The notes under the pieces are model-generated. The model was not told where the DNA came from. It was given only the letters and a program-made list of their open reading frames with translations, and made no database searches. Of a stretch of DNA of 64,000 bases, positions 1 through 11,436 are shown one piece after another. The stretch comes from Ascarosepion bandense (Eukaryota; Mollusca; Cephalopoda; Sepiida; Sepiidae): positions 444,501-508,500 of the forward strand of contig JBBBDQ010000914.1 in the NCBI GenBank assembly GCA_037127315.1, given 5' to 3'. Every line of letters begins with the position of its first letter. Position 1 is the first letter of the stretch. The position numbers and the translations under genes were made by a program.

Positions 1-183
1 TTTTTTAAATACCCTACAGCTTATAACCGATACCTCTGCTCCCGTATCTACCAATGCCCTATAAGGTCTACGTTTTATTCTAATAAAGATGGAATTTGGC
101 GCGCCCATATTACCAACTATGTGTGTTGGTACCGTCTTGTTCCGTTCGTTGGGCGTCGCACGAACGGACCTCTGCCGTTTCCC
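1..183 (-). CDS. pol: protease start of gag-pol (partial, runs off the window)
   Basis: This frame is read on the minus strand after a -1 shift from gag and stays open to the window edge. It contains the retropepsin signature L-V-D-T-G-A-E-V-S-V-I-S, with the catalytic Asp codon at 48-46, preceded by a basic R-R-P-Y-R-A stretch. Retropepsins of Ty3/gypsy elements cleave the Gag-Pol polyprotein in the virus-like particle. The frame overlaps the last 67 nt of gag (183-117) and has no plausible start of its own, which fits synthesis as a Gag-Pol fusion. Reverse transcriptase, RNase H and integrase would lie beyond base 1, so whether the element is intact cannot be judged. The protease call is secure; intactness is unknown. 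Confidence 0.85.
102..183 (-). promoter_or_regulatory. -1 programmed ribosomal frameshift signal, gag to pol
   Basis: The heptamer GGGAAAC (minus strand 183-177) sits in the gag frame as G-GGA-AAC, the canonical X-XXY-YYZ arrangement. After an 8-nt spacer (176-169) comes a perfect 9-bp stem (168-160 with 149-141) closed by a 10-nt loop. Six loop bases, CGCCCA (155-150), are complementary to TGGGCG at 107-102, so an H-type pseudoknot is possible. Slipping back one base enters the frame carrying the protease D-T-G. The layout is seen directly; frameshift activity is inferred from known retroviral signals. Confidence 0.82.
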
Positions 184-1043
184 GGGCCGCGTCTACAAAA
201 TTTCGCTATGTGGCCTTCTTTCCCACAATTCCAACACCTAACAACGCTCCCGTTCCTCTCCCGCTCACGAGTCTTGTATTTAGTTCCCCTATTACCACCA
301 TTTCTATTGTTCTTATTCCTATTATTATCATTATTATTATTATTAGATTTAGCGGGGCTTACGGCTTCTATCGGTACCCGTCTCCGAGAGTGGCAAATTT
401 CCATAGGCTCCTCTTGGTATTCAGAGTTTGCGTCGAGTCGAATTTTCCATCTCAACTCAGATAACGCTTTCTGATAGGCAGCCTCTAGTGTTTGTGGCTC
501 ATCCTTCATAACTGCCATCTTTATTTCCCGATCCCTTAGACCTTTTATGAAAAATCCTAGAACTTGTTTTGTCACAACTTCATTCCTCCCGTCAACCCCA
601 ACATATGCGCTCTCCGCTAGGCGTACTACTCTCTGCATGTAGTCCTGCACCCCCTCCGTTCTACCCTGCTTAATGTTCACTAATTCGACTAACCGTGCGT
701 CGGGGTCTAAAACCAATCCGTAATATTCCTTTAAAGCAGTTTTTAACTCCTTCCATGTGAGTTGTGGGTTACTAGAAATTAGTCTATATACATAGTGTCC
801 AACAGCTCCCCTTGTTGTGAGAAGAGCTGCCTGACACTTGTCTTCTTCTGCCACGCGCACAACTCTAAAATACCTCTCCATATCCTCCAACCAAGCACTA
901 CAACCACCATCTTCTTTGCATGCTAATGGCTGTATATTTTTAAAAATAGATTCTCCCCTTAAAGTGTTCGACACCGAACAAGCCACATTTCTCAATTCTA
1001 GGGTCAGACCTTGAACAAAATCGGCAAAAGTATGCTGTTCCAT
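117..1043 (-). CDS. gag: Gag polyprotein of Ty3/gypsy-type retrotransposon
   Basis: This is a 308-residue uninterrupted frame. The start is the ATG at 1043-1041, just after an A-rich leader and in a good context (aaaATGg). Residues about 50-190 resemble the retrotransposon Gag capsid domain (W-L-x-D-M-x-R-Y-F, then Trp-rich and Leu-rich helices). Residues about 230-255 are an Asn-rich tract encoded by AAT/AAC runs, probably a codon expansion. One CCHC zinc knuckle, C-x2-C-x4-H-x4-C, covers residues 270-283 and would bind genomic RNA. A basic tail follows and overlaps the pol frame. Gag would form the cytoplasmic particle. The lack of stops, unlike every other mobile element here, suggests a relatively recent insertion. 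Confidence 0.9.
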   Translation of the reverse strand: MEQHTFADFVQGLTLELRNVACSVSNTLRGESIFKNIQPLACKEDGGCSAWLEDMERYFRVVRVAEEDKCQAALLTTRGAVGHYVYRLISSNPQLTWKELKTALKEYYGLVLDPDARLVELVNIKQGRTEGVQDYMQRVVRLAESAYVGVDGRNEVVTKQVLGFFIKGLRDREIKMAVMKDEPQTLEAAYQKALSELRWKIRLDANSEYQEEPMEICHSRRRVPIEAVSPAKSNNNNNDNNRNKNNRNGGNRGTKYKTRERERNGSVVRCWNCGKEGHIAKFCRRGPGNGRGPFVRRPTNGTRRYQHT

Positions 1044-1299
1044 TTTTTTTTTTTAATTAGACTTATGAACAAGAGCAGAACACACACAAGATCGAATCAA
1101 AAGTCACCTACCTTTCGTTGATGTCTATGGTCGTCCGGCTGCTTTCTATTTTCGTCTTCTTTTTTCTTTTTCTTCCTCTATCTAGTTGTTTTTAATTCCG
1201 TCGAATTTCAATTATCGCCGTGGTAACCAAGCTCGTATCTATCTGTTTTGTTGTTGTTGTTGTCTCAAAACAGCAAGTCACTAGGCACCAATTTGCGTA
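1044..1299 (-). other. retrotransposon leader with putative primer-binding site
   Basis: This is untranslated leader between the 5' LTR and gag. The minus-strand segment 1290-1273 starts TGGTGCCTAG, the usual TGG start of a site complementary to a tRNA 3' CCA end; the priming tRNA cannot be named by eye. It begins 9 nt after the LTR end. The rest is T/C-rich and A-rich low-complexity sequence. Confidence 0.55.
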
Positions 1300-1771
1300 T
1301 GTTATATATCGCCGTACGACGACAAAACAACAAACACGCATATATAAAAATATAAGGTTATATTTTTATTAATGACGACGACCCGTGTGGAATAGAGAAC
1401 GGAAGGGTGAGAGGCACACAGAATGGGTTGACGGGAGTGTATTCTTGCCGTGGTGTTTCTCTGCTTCCACTGGCCGTTCTCTGCTGGCGAATCCATGTGT
1501 CGAGGTCTTTATATAGTCTTCTAGAACCGGGACTTTCCTTCCGGTCCTGCCTCGCCCACGCAACGCCCACGTAATTCTAAGAGACACCTGATCTGTTTGC
1601 CTCTGTAGCCATTTCCGCCGCTGTCGGAAATAAGGTCAAATGACATCCGCTCCGGCCTCGACAGGATGTATTTCACAAACACCTGTCTTGTCGCTTCGCC
1701 GCCCCCTTCACCGACGGGAAACACCATCGCTTGCATCACTTCCTCGGGTGGGGCCAGATTGTTATATTACA
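1300..1771 (-). mobile_element. 5' LTR of gypsy-type element (copy 1)
   Basis: On the minus strand this begins TGTAATATAAC at 1771 and ends ATATAACA at 1300 (TG...CA). It carries a TATA box, CTATATAAAG (1516-1507), and a polyadenylation signal AATAAA (1370-1365). It is homologous along its length to the solo LTR at 59633-60113, which fixes both ends. Short open frames inside it are chance. Confidence 0.88.
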
Positions 1772-2454
1772 TTTATAGTTACATGCAAATACATATTGAA
1801 CTTTAGTTTGTAATATAGATTTCTATGGTTTTAACTTGTTCTGAATATTACAATTTCCATTATGTAAAATTTCAACAAAAAATTATCATTAATTCTATCC
1901 AAAGAAAAACTGACGTTATAAATATAAATGCAAATAGTTTTCTGCTTGATTTGGTGTTTGGAAATTATTTTTCTTTCTTTTGACAGGTGATCAATATTCA
2001 TCCCTGTTGAATCTGAAAAATAATAGACTTGAAAATTGATGATGTTTAATTTAAAGCATATTTGTTGTGCTGTTTACCACTCAAAAAAATGTGTTAACAC
2101 AATACTTGATAAAATAAACATCATTTATCCTGGTATCATTATCCTATTTAACTGAAACATAACTTTACTACATACAATGTTTACCCAAAACATTAGACCT
2201 GTGTATTGCTTTTTGTATCATACCGATTTATTATTTCTATGAATAACAGTCTAAAACCTAAATATCTGTTCTGTTAAATAGACATATATTCAGCACAAGA
2301 ATTTCTGGTAATAAATAAGTTTTCATGCATTTCGTAGTCCACATTTGATGTTTCTCTTGTTAATGTTCACTTGATGGTATTCTATTGGTCCCTTCCATCT
2401 CTTTAGACTATTCTATCTTTTCAACATTAGTTTCTTCAAATGGCTACGGCTTAC
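1772..2454. other. no recognisable feature
   Basis: This is AT-rich sequence with many stops in all frames. No repeat or gene is recognised; it is the pre-insertion flank of the LTR element. Confidence 0.6.
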
Positions 2455-2700
2455 AGCCACTTTACGTTAAAGCAGAAGTTCTCGTGCGATCGGCAATATC
2501 AAGCTTAGTCTGTATTTAGATGGTTCTGTAAGCTTGTATGTGCTGGGAGTTTAATAGATAATAGCTCGAAACTGTTAAGTGGAGTTCCGAATCACAATTT
2601 CTATTGGATCCGTTATATTCACTTACGGGAAAATACACTTAGAAAAGGTATGAACCTACTTATTCTCTTCATCTATGGGCTAATTAGTAAATTAGTAATT
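2455..2700 (+). repeat. 5S rRNA-derived SINE (copy 1)
   Basis: Bases about 2473-2550 align by eye with 5S rRNA: GTTCTCGTgCGATC matches the 5S GTTCTCGTCCGATC, and GTCTGTATTTAGATGG matches 5S GTTAGTACTTGGATGG. These are the 5S box A to box C region that drives Pol III. A non-5S body follows (AAAAGGTATGAACCTACT, CATCTATGGG) shared with the copy at 14345-14590 and with the tRNA-headed SINEs. It is too diverged and chimeric to be a functional 5S gene. Confidence 0.7.
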
Positions 2701-3086
2701 AGTATCACAAAAACTATTATTATCTAAAAACACAGAAGAAAACTGTATACAAAATAGATTTCTGTTTTAATAACCTAGAGAGAATTGTCGCGAAACAAAA
2801 AAGCAATATATTTTTCTCCTTTTACAATCCAATATTTTTAATTCATTATTTTAGTATTATTTTCATGACGCCTTTAAAGACAGAGATTTAGTGTTTTCAG
2901 TTTGCCAATGATTTTAATTTGATAGTTTTTGATGGTTCTATAATTTTTTCTTAAATTGTTAACATCGTCTTCCAATCAGTCGATAATTTTTCAATAACTT
3001 GTTTTTATTTATTCATTATATTTCTGTTCATAACTTTAATAAAGTTTACATAGCTGAAATTAAATATATGTACGGGTAACTATACT

Positions 3087-3133
<47 letters not shown>

Positions 3134-3664
3134 ATGTGTGTGTTCACAATATAAGCAACAAAACTCGAATCGCATACTAAATTCTCACAATAGATAAACT
3201 GTTTTTTAAATATTTTTAAAAATATTATATCAATATTCATTTATTAATATTGTTAAGAATCCTATAATAAGACCTATATTAAGAGTCATTTATTAAGCCA
3301 AGTCTTTCTACATATATTTTATACTGAAAACACTGTCTTGTATGGTACAATCTGACAGTGTATCTATAAGAAGCTGAAGTACTACGTCTGTAAATGTATA
3401 TAGATGAACTCCAGTCCAGTATAATTTTAAATGTATATGAAATTTTCTATTCGATAACAGCATTAACACGGTAAGATATGATAAACTAAATATTGCATAA
3501 AATAGATTTTTGTTGTTCTTTTACAGCCATAATGTGGTCCAATATCTATATATTAAATCAGAACCACTTAAATATTTGTGTCACACATCTGTAAGTTATT
3601 GATTGAGAAGTTACACTTTTTTAGCTACTCAACCATTATATACAATATACGTATTATACACGTT
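2701..3664. other. AT-rich interval with TA/TG microsatellite
   Basis: The only feature seen is a (TA)n then (TG)n microsatellite at about 3089-3143. There is no coding or mobile-element signal. Confidence 0.6.
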
Positions 3665-3860
3665 GGTGTGACCACATTCCTTCCGACCCATGGCTGACTA
3701 GGAAAAATATTCGCACCGAAAATTGTTGCCGTTTCTTCCTGTGGTAGACTATTTGAGAACCCAATCTACAGAACCCATTCTGTCCTGCTATTCAACTCGT
3801 ATATGGTGGGAAGGATAGATGGATTCATACCTTTACCAAGGGTATTTAGGAGTTGCTAAC
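3665..3860 (-). repeat. SINE body fragment
   Basis: The minus strand reads CTTGGTAAAGGTATGAATCC followed by a ctaccacag/AGTCAGCC body. This parallels the body of the SINEs at 53537-53855 and 27884-28216 after their tRNA-like heads. The tRNA head is missing. Confidence 0.55.
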
Positions 3861-5179
3861 TTTGGCTTCATCGATGTCTTCCAGCATCAAATGTCTTTCA
3901 AACACTATTAACAAAGCTAGTAAGAATTTTTAAACACGAAATTCCACATCAAAGACTAGTGTTTTGAAGATATATTTATTGGAATTATTTTATATTCCTT
4001 ACTGATTGATGCATTTGATAAATTCTTCCATCAACATGGCAGAGAATATAAATACTGTCGATTATACTTTTCTTCTACCTAAGAAACATTTTGATGTAAC
4101 GGACATATATTTGTACTTTGAAAACTAAATAAAAAATCTTTTAAAGCATGTATTTATTAACCTCCTTCAGTTTTTTTATCTGTTGATTATGAAACAGGAT
4201 TCAAATAGAATTTTAGTCTTAAATCAGAAGAGTGATACCTACAATAATTTACATATGTATTCAGTAAAAATGATCTCTCTTTAAAAAAAATTAGAAAATA
4301 TGAATTTTTTTTGAAAACATAATTTGTATTTCCGGTAATCTTTGCTAACATTTACAAATATTTTTTGGGTATTAATAATGGATTTTACTGGTCTGAATTC
4401 TCTGTCAACCAATAAAGATAGAACCATTGGGTTCATAATTGATTTCAACTGAAGAAAACACAGCCCTTTATGATCTGCAGCAGTCCGAAATGCCAACTTT
4501 TCGGTTTATGCATCGGATTGAAGATGAAGAATTGTTTTGCAAAAACAGAAAGCTAAGATGTCAGTACTTATGGCAAAATATACCATCTTTTCCAATACCA
4601 AAACCACAACTATCTCCACAGGCTTTCTTGCTTTGTGTCTGGTTGTATAGTAAAAAGTAGATAATTACTAGCTACTGGAGCATGGAAGGACTATAACTAC
4701 AGACGTTTATTGGAAGAAATTCGATAAAGCATGATATGAAAATGCCCTGTTTAACTGAACAGAATATGCATTATTCTCTAGTAAGCGTATTCTCTAGAAG
4801 ACAAACCCAAGAATATTAAGATTGTTAGGACAGGAGACATTTCTAAAACTTCCATAAACAACAGATTTATCAGCTACCTATTTTTTGTATATTTCGATCT
4901 CTAGAATATTTAATAAACAACATTGAAAACAGTCTTTCAAAATAATTCAAAACAAAACAGATTTTTTAAAATAAAGAATAAAACATCTTATATTCTGTTG
5001 CACTGTAGTCATTGAAAACACAGCAGTTTACATATCAGACAAATAATATCACAATAAATAATATTTGCTTCAATATTATATATGAGATCTGTTTAAAATA
5101 ACGACTTTCCGAACACATGATTATAAAACTATTCTGATAATCATCAAAATTAAATATCTAACATGATATAAATCTTTTT
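3861..5179. other. no recognisable feature
   Basis: AT-rich sequence with only short chance frames. Confidence 0.55.
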
Positions 5180-5510
5180 AACATTTTCCCCTCAAGCAAG
5201 GAGGAACTATCCCTTGAATGCAGAAGTTATAGGGAGTCAAAGAGAGAGAAATAACATTGAATATAGGGAGTATTGAGGAAAGGATAAAATATGAACGGGG
5301 TTCAGAAGAATAGAAAATAAAGATTAACATTGCATTTCAATTTTTGGCAGGAAGTGCGAGAAAGGAATCTGTTAAAGTAGAATTAAGGGAGTTGCATTTA
5401 GCTATTCCAGCAGAAAACAGCTGAAACTTAGACGCACAAAAATATCGTCTGAGCAGTTGCCATTAAACTAGTTTTCGAAAAGACAGAGTGAAGCCATGTT
5501 ACATTAGTTA
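5180..5510 (-). repeat. LINE 3' fragment
   Basis: The stretch ggaagtgcgagaaaggaatc at about 5350 is the antisense of the LINE C-terminal region also at 8215-8250. A tail-like ttttcccctcaagcaagg near 5185 resembles the LINE 3' end TTTCACCCCAAG. Heavily decayed. Confidence 0.5.
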
Positions 5511-6809
5511 AAATGTGATTGATATTGAGATGCATTATCAGGATTGGTTACATTACAAATCCTTCTTTGAAAACAACATATACCTTTTACAGTAACATTC
5601 ATATTTGTTTTATTATATAAATCATATTTTCAGATATATTCAATATTTAAACTTCGAACTTCTATTTTTGCTAAAACTTGACTTGTACATTATTATTTGC
5701 CAGAAACTCCGCATAAAACCGAGACCTGAAAATTGCATAGACTAAAAGAAAAATTTAAATAGTATAAATTTGGAAGATTATTCGATAGATTTAGCAGAAT
5801 GAACCGAGGTACGTTCTTGTTGGTTGCTTGCCAAATTGTGATGAGGAAGCTGTTCAATGAAGGAACTGATAGGCTTCCTGATAGTAATTGGCAGTGACAC
5901 TTCCTTGACTGGTGAAACAGCTGCACACAGTTAGGTCATTACGTCCAACCTTTCATATTGGTTGGAACCAGTACGTACTGACTTTTTCAACGCAGACAAT
6001 TATGATGCCTCTCTGGAAGCAAAGATAGCTGATGAGATGAGATTTTGGGAAAAATAATGATCCTTGTTCTTGTAAAGATCAATAAATGGGATCTTGTGTA
6101 AACTATTACTAAATAATTTGAATGATCTCTTCATAGAAAGTATGGGAGTATTTTGAAATCTTTTACTGGAAGTAGAAAATATTGATAAAATAATTGTTTC
6201 TTCTCTTCCTGGCATCAGAAGTAATTTTGACCAGACGTCTCCAAGTTTTATTTATTTTTCTTTCAAATCCATTTTTTTAATTTTTACATTTTTTTCTTGT
6301 TCCTAGTTGACAAAATATATGTTAAATATTCAAACGTTTTTATTTTAGGTTTTCTGTTGACCAAGAAGCTAATATTCCAGAATAAATTAAAAGAATAATT
6401 TATTTCGTAGATAATAATAATTACTTATTTAATTTTGTAGGGTTTATCAAGCGTAAAATAAATAGATTAGACATTTCATTACCTAATTACATCTAAATAA
6501 AAAGCCAAAAGCGTGATAACAGTTAAAAAGTTCTGAACTTCTGTGTTGTTCTGCGATTTCTGAGGAAAGGGTTTTATTTTAAAAAACAAAAAATACTTGA
6601 AAACTTTCTTAACATTCATTATAGAAATGAAATGTCTAAAAGGTATCTAAGAACGACTCGGAATTTGAGAAATATGACAATGCGTTTTTGAAGTTTTTTG
6701 ATAAAAATAAAAAAAACAAAAATATAGATTTAGATTTTGTTAAAAAAGTGACCAACAGAGAAATGAAAAGATTTAAAAGGCAACACTTTGTATATGTCCC
6801 ACTTTTCAC

Positions 6810-6810
<1 letters not shown>
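5511..6810. other. no recognisable feature
   Basis: No gene or repeat family recognised; open frames are short and of low complexity. Confidence 0.5.
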
Positions 6811-6865
<55 letters not shown>

Positions 6866-7182
6866 AATTAAAATAAATTTTAAAAATTCAAAAATGTTGA
6901 ATGAACATTTCAAAATGAAATCCCTAAGAGAAAATTCACGTATCCTCAGCAACACGGTCTAGATCAAAATGAAGAAAAATAAAGAAAAATAAAGAAAAAT
7001 AAAATTAAAAAGGAGAAAAAATAAATAATTGTCACAAAACTTTTTTGTTAAAAATCAGTCTATTTTTGGTTTTTGCTTTTTGATAGAGTTGTAAGAAAAG
7101 AGACGGAAATTTGGCATGTCTGGCTTAATAGACGAAAAGTGTTAAGGAATGGGAGGTTGTTAAATTGAATGGGAGGTCGCTG

Positions 7183-7231
<49 letters not shown>

Positions 7232-7434
7232 GGAGAAGTTTGTCACTTAGCCGAGAAGTATTAGTTTAATAATGAAATCTAGTGAATGTATTATTGTTAC
7301 GTCTTCACTCTTCAGGGATTTGGCACTTTTTTCTGTTATTGAGCACTTTATGAAAAAAATACGTTTCTAAAATGTCTTTCTACCAGTAAACTACTAAAAA
7401 TACATCAATTTTGCCCTAAGCATCATTACAATTA

Positions 7435-7473
<39 letters not shown>
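6811..7473. repeat. three (TA)n microsatellites
   Basis: Pure TA arrays lie at about 6811-6863, 7186-7229 and 7438-7473. The sequence between them is AT-rich and otherwise unremarkable. Tyr-Ile repeat frames here are translations of the arrays. Confidence 0.9.
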
Positions 7474-7474
<1 letters not shown>

Positions 7475-7499
7475 GTAGGAAGAGGTTTTTTTGCGTGGA

Positions 7500-7660
7500 A
7501 CTTATTTGTCACCACTGGAATACTGAGCGAATGAAGGTAGTTTGCTAAATTCTGAGTAGTATGGTGGGTCCTAGATGTGAAGGTTAGAACTGGCGAAACT
7601 AAGGAAAGTAGTTCATCTGAACAATTTCCATGGAAGTAGCGACAGAGCAGTGAGAGGCCT
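7500..7660 (-). repeat. LINE C-terminal fragment, second LINE variant
   Basis: The stretch caatttccatggaagtagcg at about 7620 matches actttccatggaaatagcg at about 12115. Both are antisense to a LINE C-terminus (a R-Y-F-H-G-N-C-type motif on the minus strand), related to but distinct from the copy at 7945-9622. Confidence 0.45.
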
Positions 7661-7837
7661 GCTACTTCTCTTCTACGTGAGGGTGGAAAATAATTTGGCC
7701 CCTACAAACACTTACAGACGCTTTTAGACTATCGTGGACTTGACAGCTCCTTCACAAAACATGACAGCAGTACTCCATTTATGGCTTGATCTGGCTCTTG
7801 CAACGAGGAATGGGTTACTTACTGAAGCGGTGCGTTG

Positions 7838-7936
7838 GATGTGTTTGTGGTGCAGTATGTATTGGCTCGGAACAACAAAATCGGGAAGCCGATTTCGAAT
7901 TCCAGTTGAATTCATGGCATTTACTTACGCGCAATT
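7838..7936 (+). repeat. tRNA-headed SINE, head only
   Basis: GTGGTGCAGTATGTATTGGC resembles a Pol III box A region and tTTCGAATTCC a box B (RGTTCRANNCC). The same head occurs at 53537 (plus) and near 28216 (minus). It stops abruptly about 10 bp before the 3' tail of the minus-strand LINE. Confidence 0.65.
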
Positions 7937-7944
7937 TTTTAAAA

Positions 7945-9622
7945 AAATCATTTCACCCCAAGTAAGGCATTCCACTGCCACTATTGCGCTTGGGGCTACA
8001 TAGGGGGAGGTAAATAGGAAGAATGGTTAGATATAGGAAATGTCAGAAATGGAGTGATAGATAGTTGGGTGGGTGGGAAGAGTGTTTGATAGAATGGAAG
8101 TTAGTGTGTTTGAAAGAATGGAAGTTAGTGTGTTAGGAGGTGTCTATTGACCTTACATTTAAACTCCTGGAGATTGTAGCTGTCGGGGAAGCAGTCATAT
8201 GGAAGAGAATTCCACAGTCGGGAAGTGCGAGAAAAGAAACTGTTGGAGTAGAAGTTGCGGTTGCATTTTATCGGTTTCACTGTAAAAGGGTGGGATCTAG
8301 TTGCTAATCTAGAATCTCGTGCAAATTCGAACCTAGGGGGCACCAGTGATCTAAGTTCATCGGGGCAGAATCCATGAAAGTATTTATAGAAGAGACGGGA
8401 AGCCACGTCGCGCCGGTGAGAGAGAGACTGCAGGCGGTCTACTAAGTCGGTATCGGTCACATTACACATTACACATTACGGTCACATTACAGACCCCCCG
8501 CTGTACCTTGTCTAGAAGCCCAAGGAGAATAGCAGGGGCACCCGACCAGATAGCAAGGTTAGCTTTGTCGCCCGCACCAGATTTTTGGTCAAGGCGAGAA
8601 TAAACTGTGGTGTTATCGGTGTACATACCTACTTGGGATCTTATGGTATCAGCGAGATCATTAACGTAGATCAGAAAGAGCGTATCACCTAGGATAGAGC
8701 CTTGAGGGACACCCGCGTTCGTATGGTAGTTCTGGGAGGCATGTCCGTTTAATACCACTTTCAATGTGCGGTTAGAAAGGAATGACTGGATTAGTTCAAA
8801 CAATTGTCCAGCTATACCACAGCTCCGCAGTTTGCATAGAAGTCCAGCATGCCAAACTCATGTCGAACGCTTTAGAGATATCCATGTCAACGGTTTGGGC
8901 TTCACCATTCCTATCGAGTGCCTGATATATGTACTCGGTGATGGTCGTTAGCATATCAGCAGTAGACCTGGTGAAGCGGAAGCCATACTGTTTGTCTGAG
9001 AGGAGCCCGTGGGCCGTGAGATGCTGAATGACCTCGGTGTTGATAATGGCTTCGAACATTTTGCCGAAGATCGGGAGAAGGCTGATAAGTCGGTAATTTG
9101 CGGGGTCCGTGTGTTCTCCAGTGTTTTTAAATATAGAAAACACAGAGGAAGATTTGCAACAGGCAGGAAAGCAGGAAGCAGATAGGCAGTAGTTGTAGAG
9201 CTTAGAAAGTACAGAGGAAAGTTCGGGGGCACATTTCTTTAAGACTATGATTGGGATTCCGTCCCCTCTGCTCGCTTTGTGAGGGTCAAGTTTTGAGATT
9301 ATCTTAGAGACAAACGAGGGTGTAATATGGACGTCATTCAGTTGAGCATCAGTTCTAGGTGGGAAGTCGGGTGTAGAAACTCCAGACGAGTCCAGTCTCG
9401 AATTATTCGAGAATCTGCGGGCAAAGAATTCAGCCTTGTCCGCTGGGGGTGAGGACCTCAATTTTTTTTATTACTGGGGGTATTGTGGACTTGCTCTTGT
9501 TAAGTACTCTTTTACAGAGTTGCCAGTAGTGCCGAACTTAGAGGATGCTATGCGTTGCTTCATTCTGGCAGCAAATAACATCTTAGCTTCGTTAAGTATC
9601 TTGTTACGAGCTGAAGCGAAAC
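7945..9622 (-). pseudogene. non-LTR (LINE) reverse transcriptase, broken copy
   Basis: Three minus-strand segments keep recognisable domains. At 9622-8796 are the endonuclease-RT linker, the RT fingers motif (S-K-L-D-P-H-K-A, then G-D-G-I-P), N-Y-R-L-I-S-L-L-P, Y-G-F-R and motif A M-D-I-S-K-A-F-D. At 8803-8462 are motif B G-V-P-Q-G-S-I-L-G and motif C degraded to Y-T-D-N instead of Y-A-D-D. At 8469-8125 is the C-terminus (R-T-S-R-L-W-N-S-L-P...V-N-R-H-L). Sequence between motif C and the C-terminus is deleted, with frame changes. A 3' UTR follows, ending in GGGGTGAAATGATT at 7946-7962. The jockey/CR1 group is likely; the exact clade is not settled. The copy cannot be active. Confidence 0.87.
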
Positions 9623-9624
9623 CC

Positions 9625-9815
9625 TTGAGAAATGTATTAATTTGTCTCTTTCCTCCAGTTATGTGTTAAATAAAAGGACAGATTGTGTTCTATAGCCTTG
9701 TCTGCCAACCAGTCTACCGCAGAAAATAATGGCAACTTGCGGCGAGATAATCTTCTGCCCAGTCAGTCATGATTGCCTAAGCGTGTACTACTTAACTGAC
9801 TGAATGAAGCGGTAC
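9625..9815 (+). repeat. SINE body/tail fragment
   Basis: Includes ttctatagccttgtctgcca, accagtctaccgcagaa and cttctgcccagtcagtcatg, then taactgactgaatga. The same string order occurs at 53700-53855, 32480-32660 and, reversed, at 27950-28080. The tRNA head is absent, and the fragment abuts the LINE at 9622. Confidence 0.65.
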
Positions 9816-10599
9816 ACGGAACAAACCATTTTCCAGCATCTTTATTTATTAAAATTATTTACATTTTCGACGTAAAAAATAGGCTGAGAATTAAATAAAT
9901 CCTACTAATGTTTATGTTGATGTGATCAGTACAAATAAATAGAAAATGAGAACTTTGCCTTTGATTGATTTAAAGGAAACATGAAAGGTCGAAGATACAC
10001 TTAAATTGCATACAGCCTGATAGAATCAAGTCGGTTTTCTTTCAACTTGAAACTCTTCAATTTAAGATATGGTAACGTGGTAGCTTTTATACAAACAAAC
10101 AATTATTGATTGTACATTGTCTTGTGGAATATAATTTACTTTTAAGATTAATGTAAATTGTGGAAAAGACATATATGGACATACCGAGATGACAGTCTAA
10201 TGATTTCTTTGCAGCTTTAATGGAAAACATACACATTAATTAAAAAGGAAAGTGCAAAATGCTTTGTAAAATACTGGCGCTTGACAACAAATGTTACATT
10301 AATTTAAAAGAGGTGACATTCCTTGAATTTAGGTTTGATCTTGATAAAAAGTATTCAGCTCCTAACGAAAAATAGTAATAGGCCCATGTGTTAAAACACA
10401 TCATCAAACGTTCCATCAAACATTTTGAAGCAGACTCCGAAATTTTTATATGATAGTCTGGCAGTGATTTCAAGCGATAGAATGATTTTAGTAATGGCAA
10501 GCAAGAGTACGAATCCCTATTAAAGATGAGCTGATAAGCAGTTGTATTGGCTCCTAAGAATAGTGAAACTAGGGAAAATATGAGAAGAAAACAGTAAGA
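9816..10599. other. no recognisable feature
   Basis: AT-rich, no repeat family or coding signal recognised. Confidence 0.55.
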
Positions 10600-10947
10600 T
10601 TACTTGGTTTGTACATCTGAACTTATTTATAAATAAAACTTTGTCTCTCTGTGTGTAGATGTGTGTGTTTGTCTGTCTGTGTGTGTCCGTTACCTATAGA
10701 CTCCGAAACAGCTGAACCGATTTTCTTGAACATTTACACAGTAGTACTATAAGCGTCTACGAGTGTTCTTAGCTAGGTTTTGTGTCGAGGTACCCCCGAT
10801 AAATATCGAAAATCGATAATCGACAAAAATCGGGTTATAGAAAGAGTGGTCCGATTTTAATCAAATTTGATACACTCATAGACAAAGACATAAGAAACGA
10901 TATTCAGAAATTTCAAGGTTGCAGTTCTTACAATAGTGCAGAAAATC

Positions 10948-10995
<48 letters not shown>

Positions 10996-11386
10996 AAAAG
11001 GCAAGATGTTTGTGTGTGTGTCTGTTTATCTGCCTGTATGTCTGTAATTTTTTCAGCACTTTTATTTTAGTTTTTGCTTCGGATATGGCTTTAAGTAGGT
11101 ATAATTGTAGTTCTTAGTTTCAACCATGATGCCATTTACTCAGAGGACTTATTTAGTCTTCAAAATTCAGTTTACGGCGAAAAAGACTTATTTGATACCG
11201 ATACCAGGAAATTCAAAATTTGACTTACATCCATTTATTTTTCTTTCAGTCTACGGTTTCGCTTTAACTGGAAACAACTATTGCTTTTTAGTCCTTTGTG
11301 TCAACGTCCAAAGAGTCTGAGCTTCAAGATCTTGGATTAGTTTTAAATCTTGTAGTACACCCGAGCAATGCCGGGCTATAATCCTA

Positions 11387-11387
<1 letters not shown>
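10600..11387 (+). mobile_element. Helitron-like non-autonomous element(s)
   Basis: The segment has a CTGTGTG/CTGTCTG-rich start at about 10640-10685, then ACTCCGAAACAGCTGAACCG, a string common in invertebrate non-autonomous elements. The 3' end has a short GC hairpin, CCCGAGCAATGCCGGG (11360-11375, one bulged A), followed 8 nt later by CTAG (11384-11387). A hairpin shortly before terminal CTRR is the Helitron 3' signature. A second CTGT-rich start after the TA array at 10951-10991 suggests two adjacent or nested copies. There is no Rep/helicase gene. The base after CTAG is C rather than the expected T. Confidence 0.45.

Positions 11388-11389
<2 letters not shown>

Positions 11390-11435
<46 letters not shown>
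11390..11435. repeat. (TA)n microsatellite
   Basis: Pure TA array directly downstream of the Helitron-like 3' end; a similar array lies at 10951-10991. Confidence 0.9.

Positions 11436-11436
<1 letters not shown>

Noticed and set aside
96..474. Plus-strand open frames of about 120 codons
   Set aside because: They are the antisense of the gag and frameshift region; the minus strand explains the sequence fully.
1302..1739. Several short minus-strand frames
   Set aside because: They lie wholly inside the LTR (1300-1771) and have no homologous frame in the solo LTR.
6636..6876. Frames with long Tyr-Ile repeats
   Set aside because: They are translations of TA microsatellites; similar artefacts occur at 16120, 35297, 38106 and 45221.
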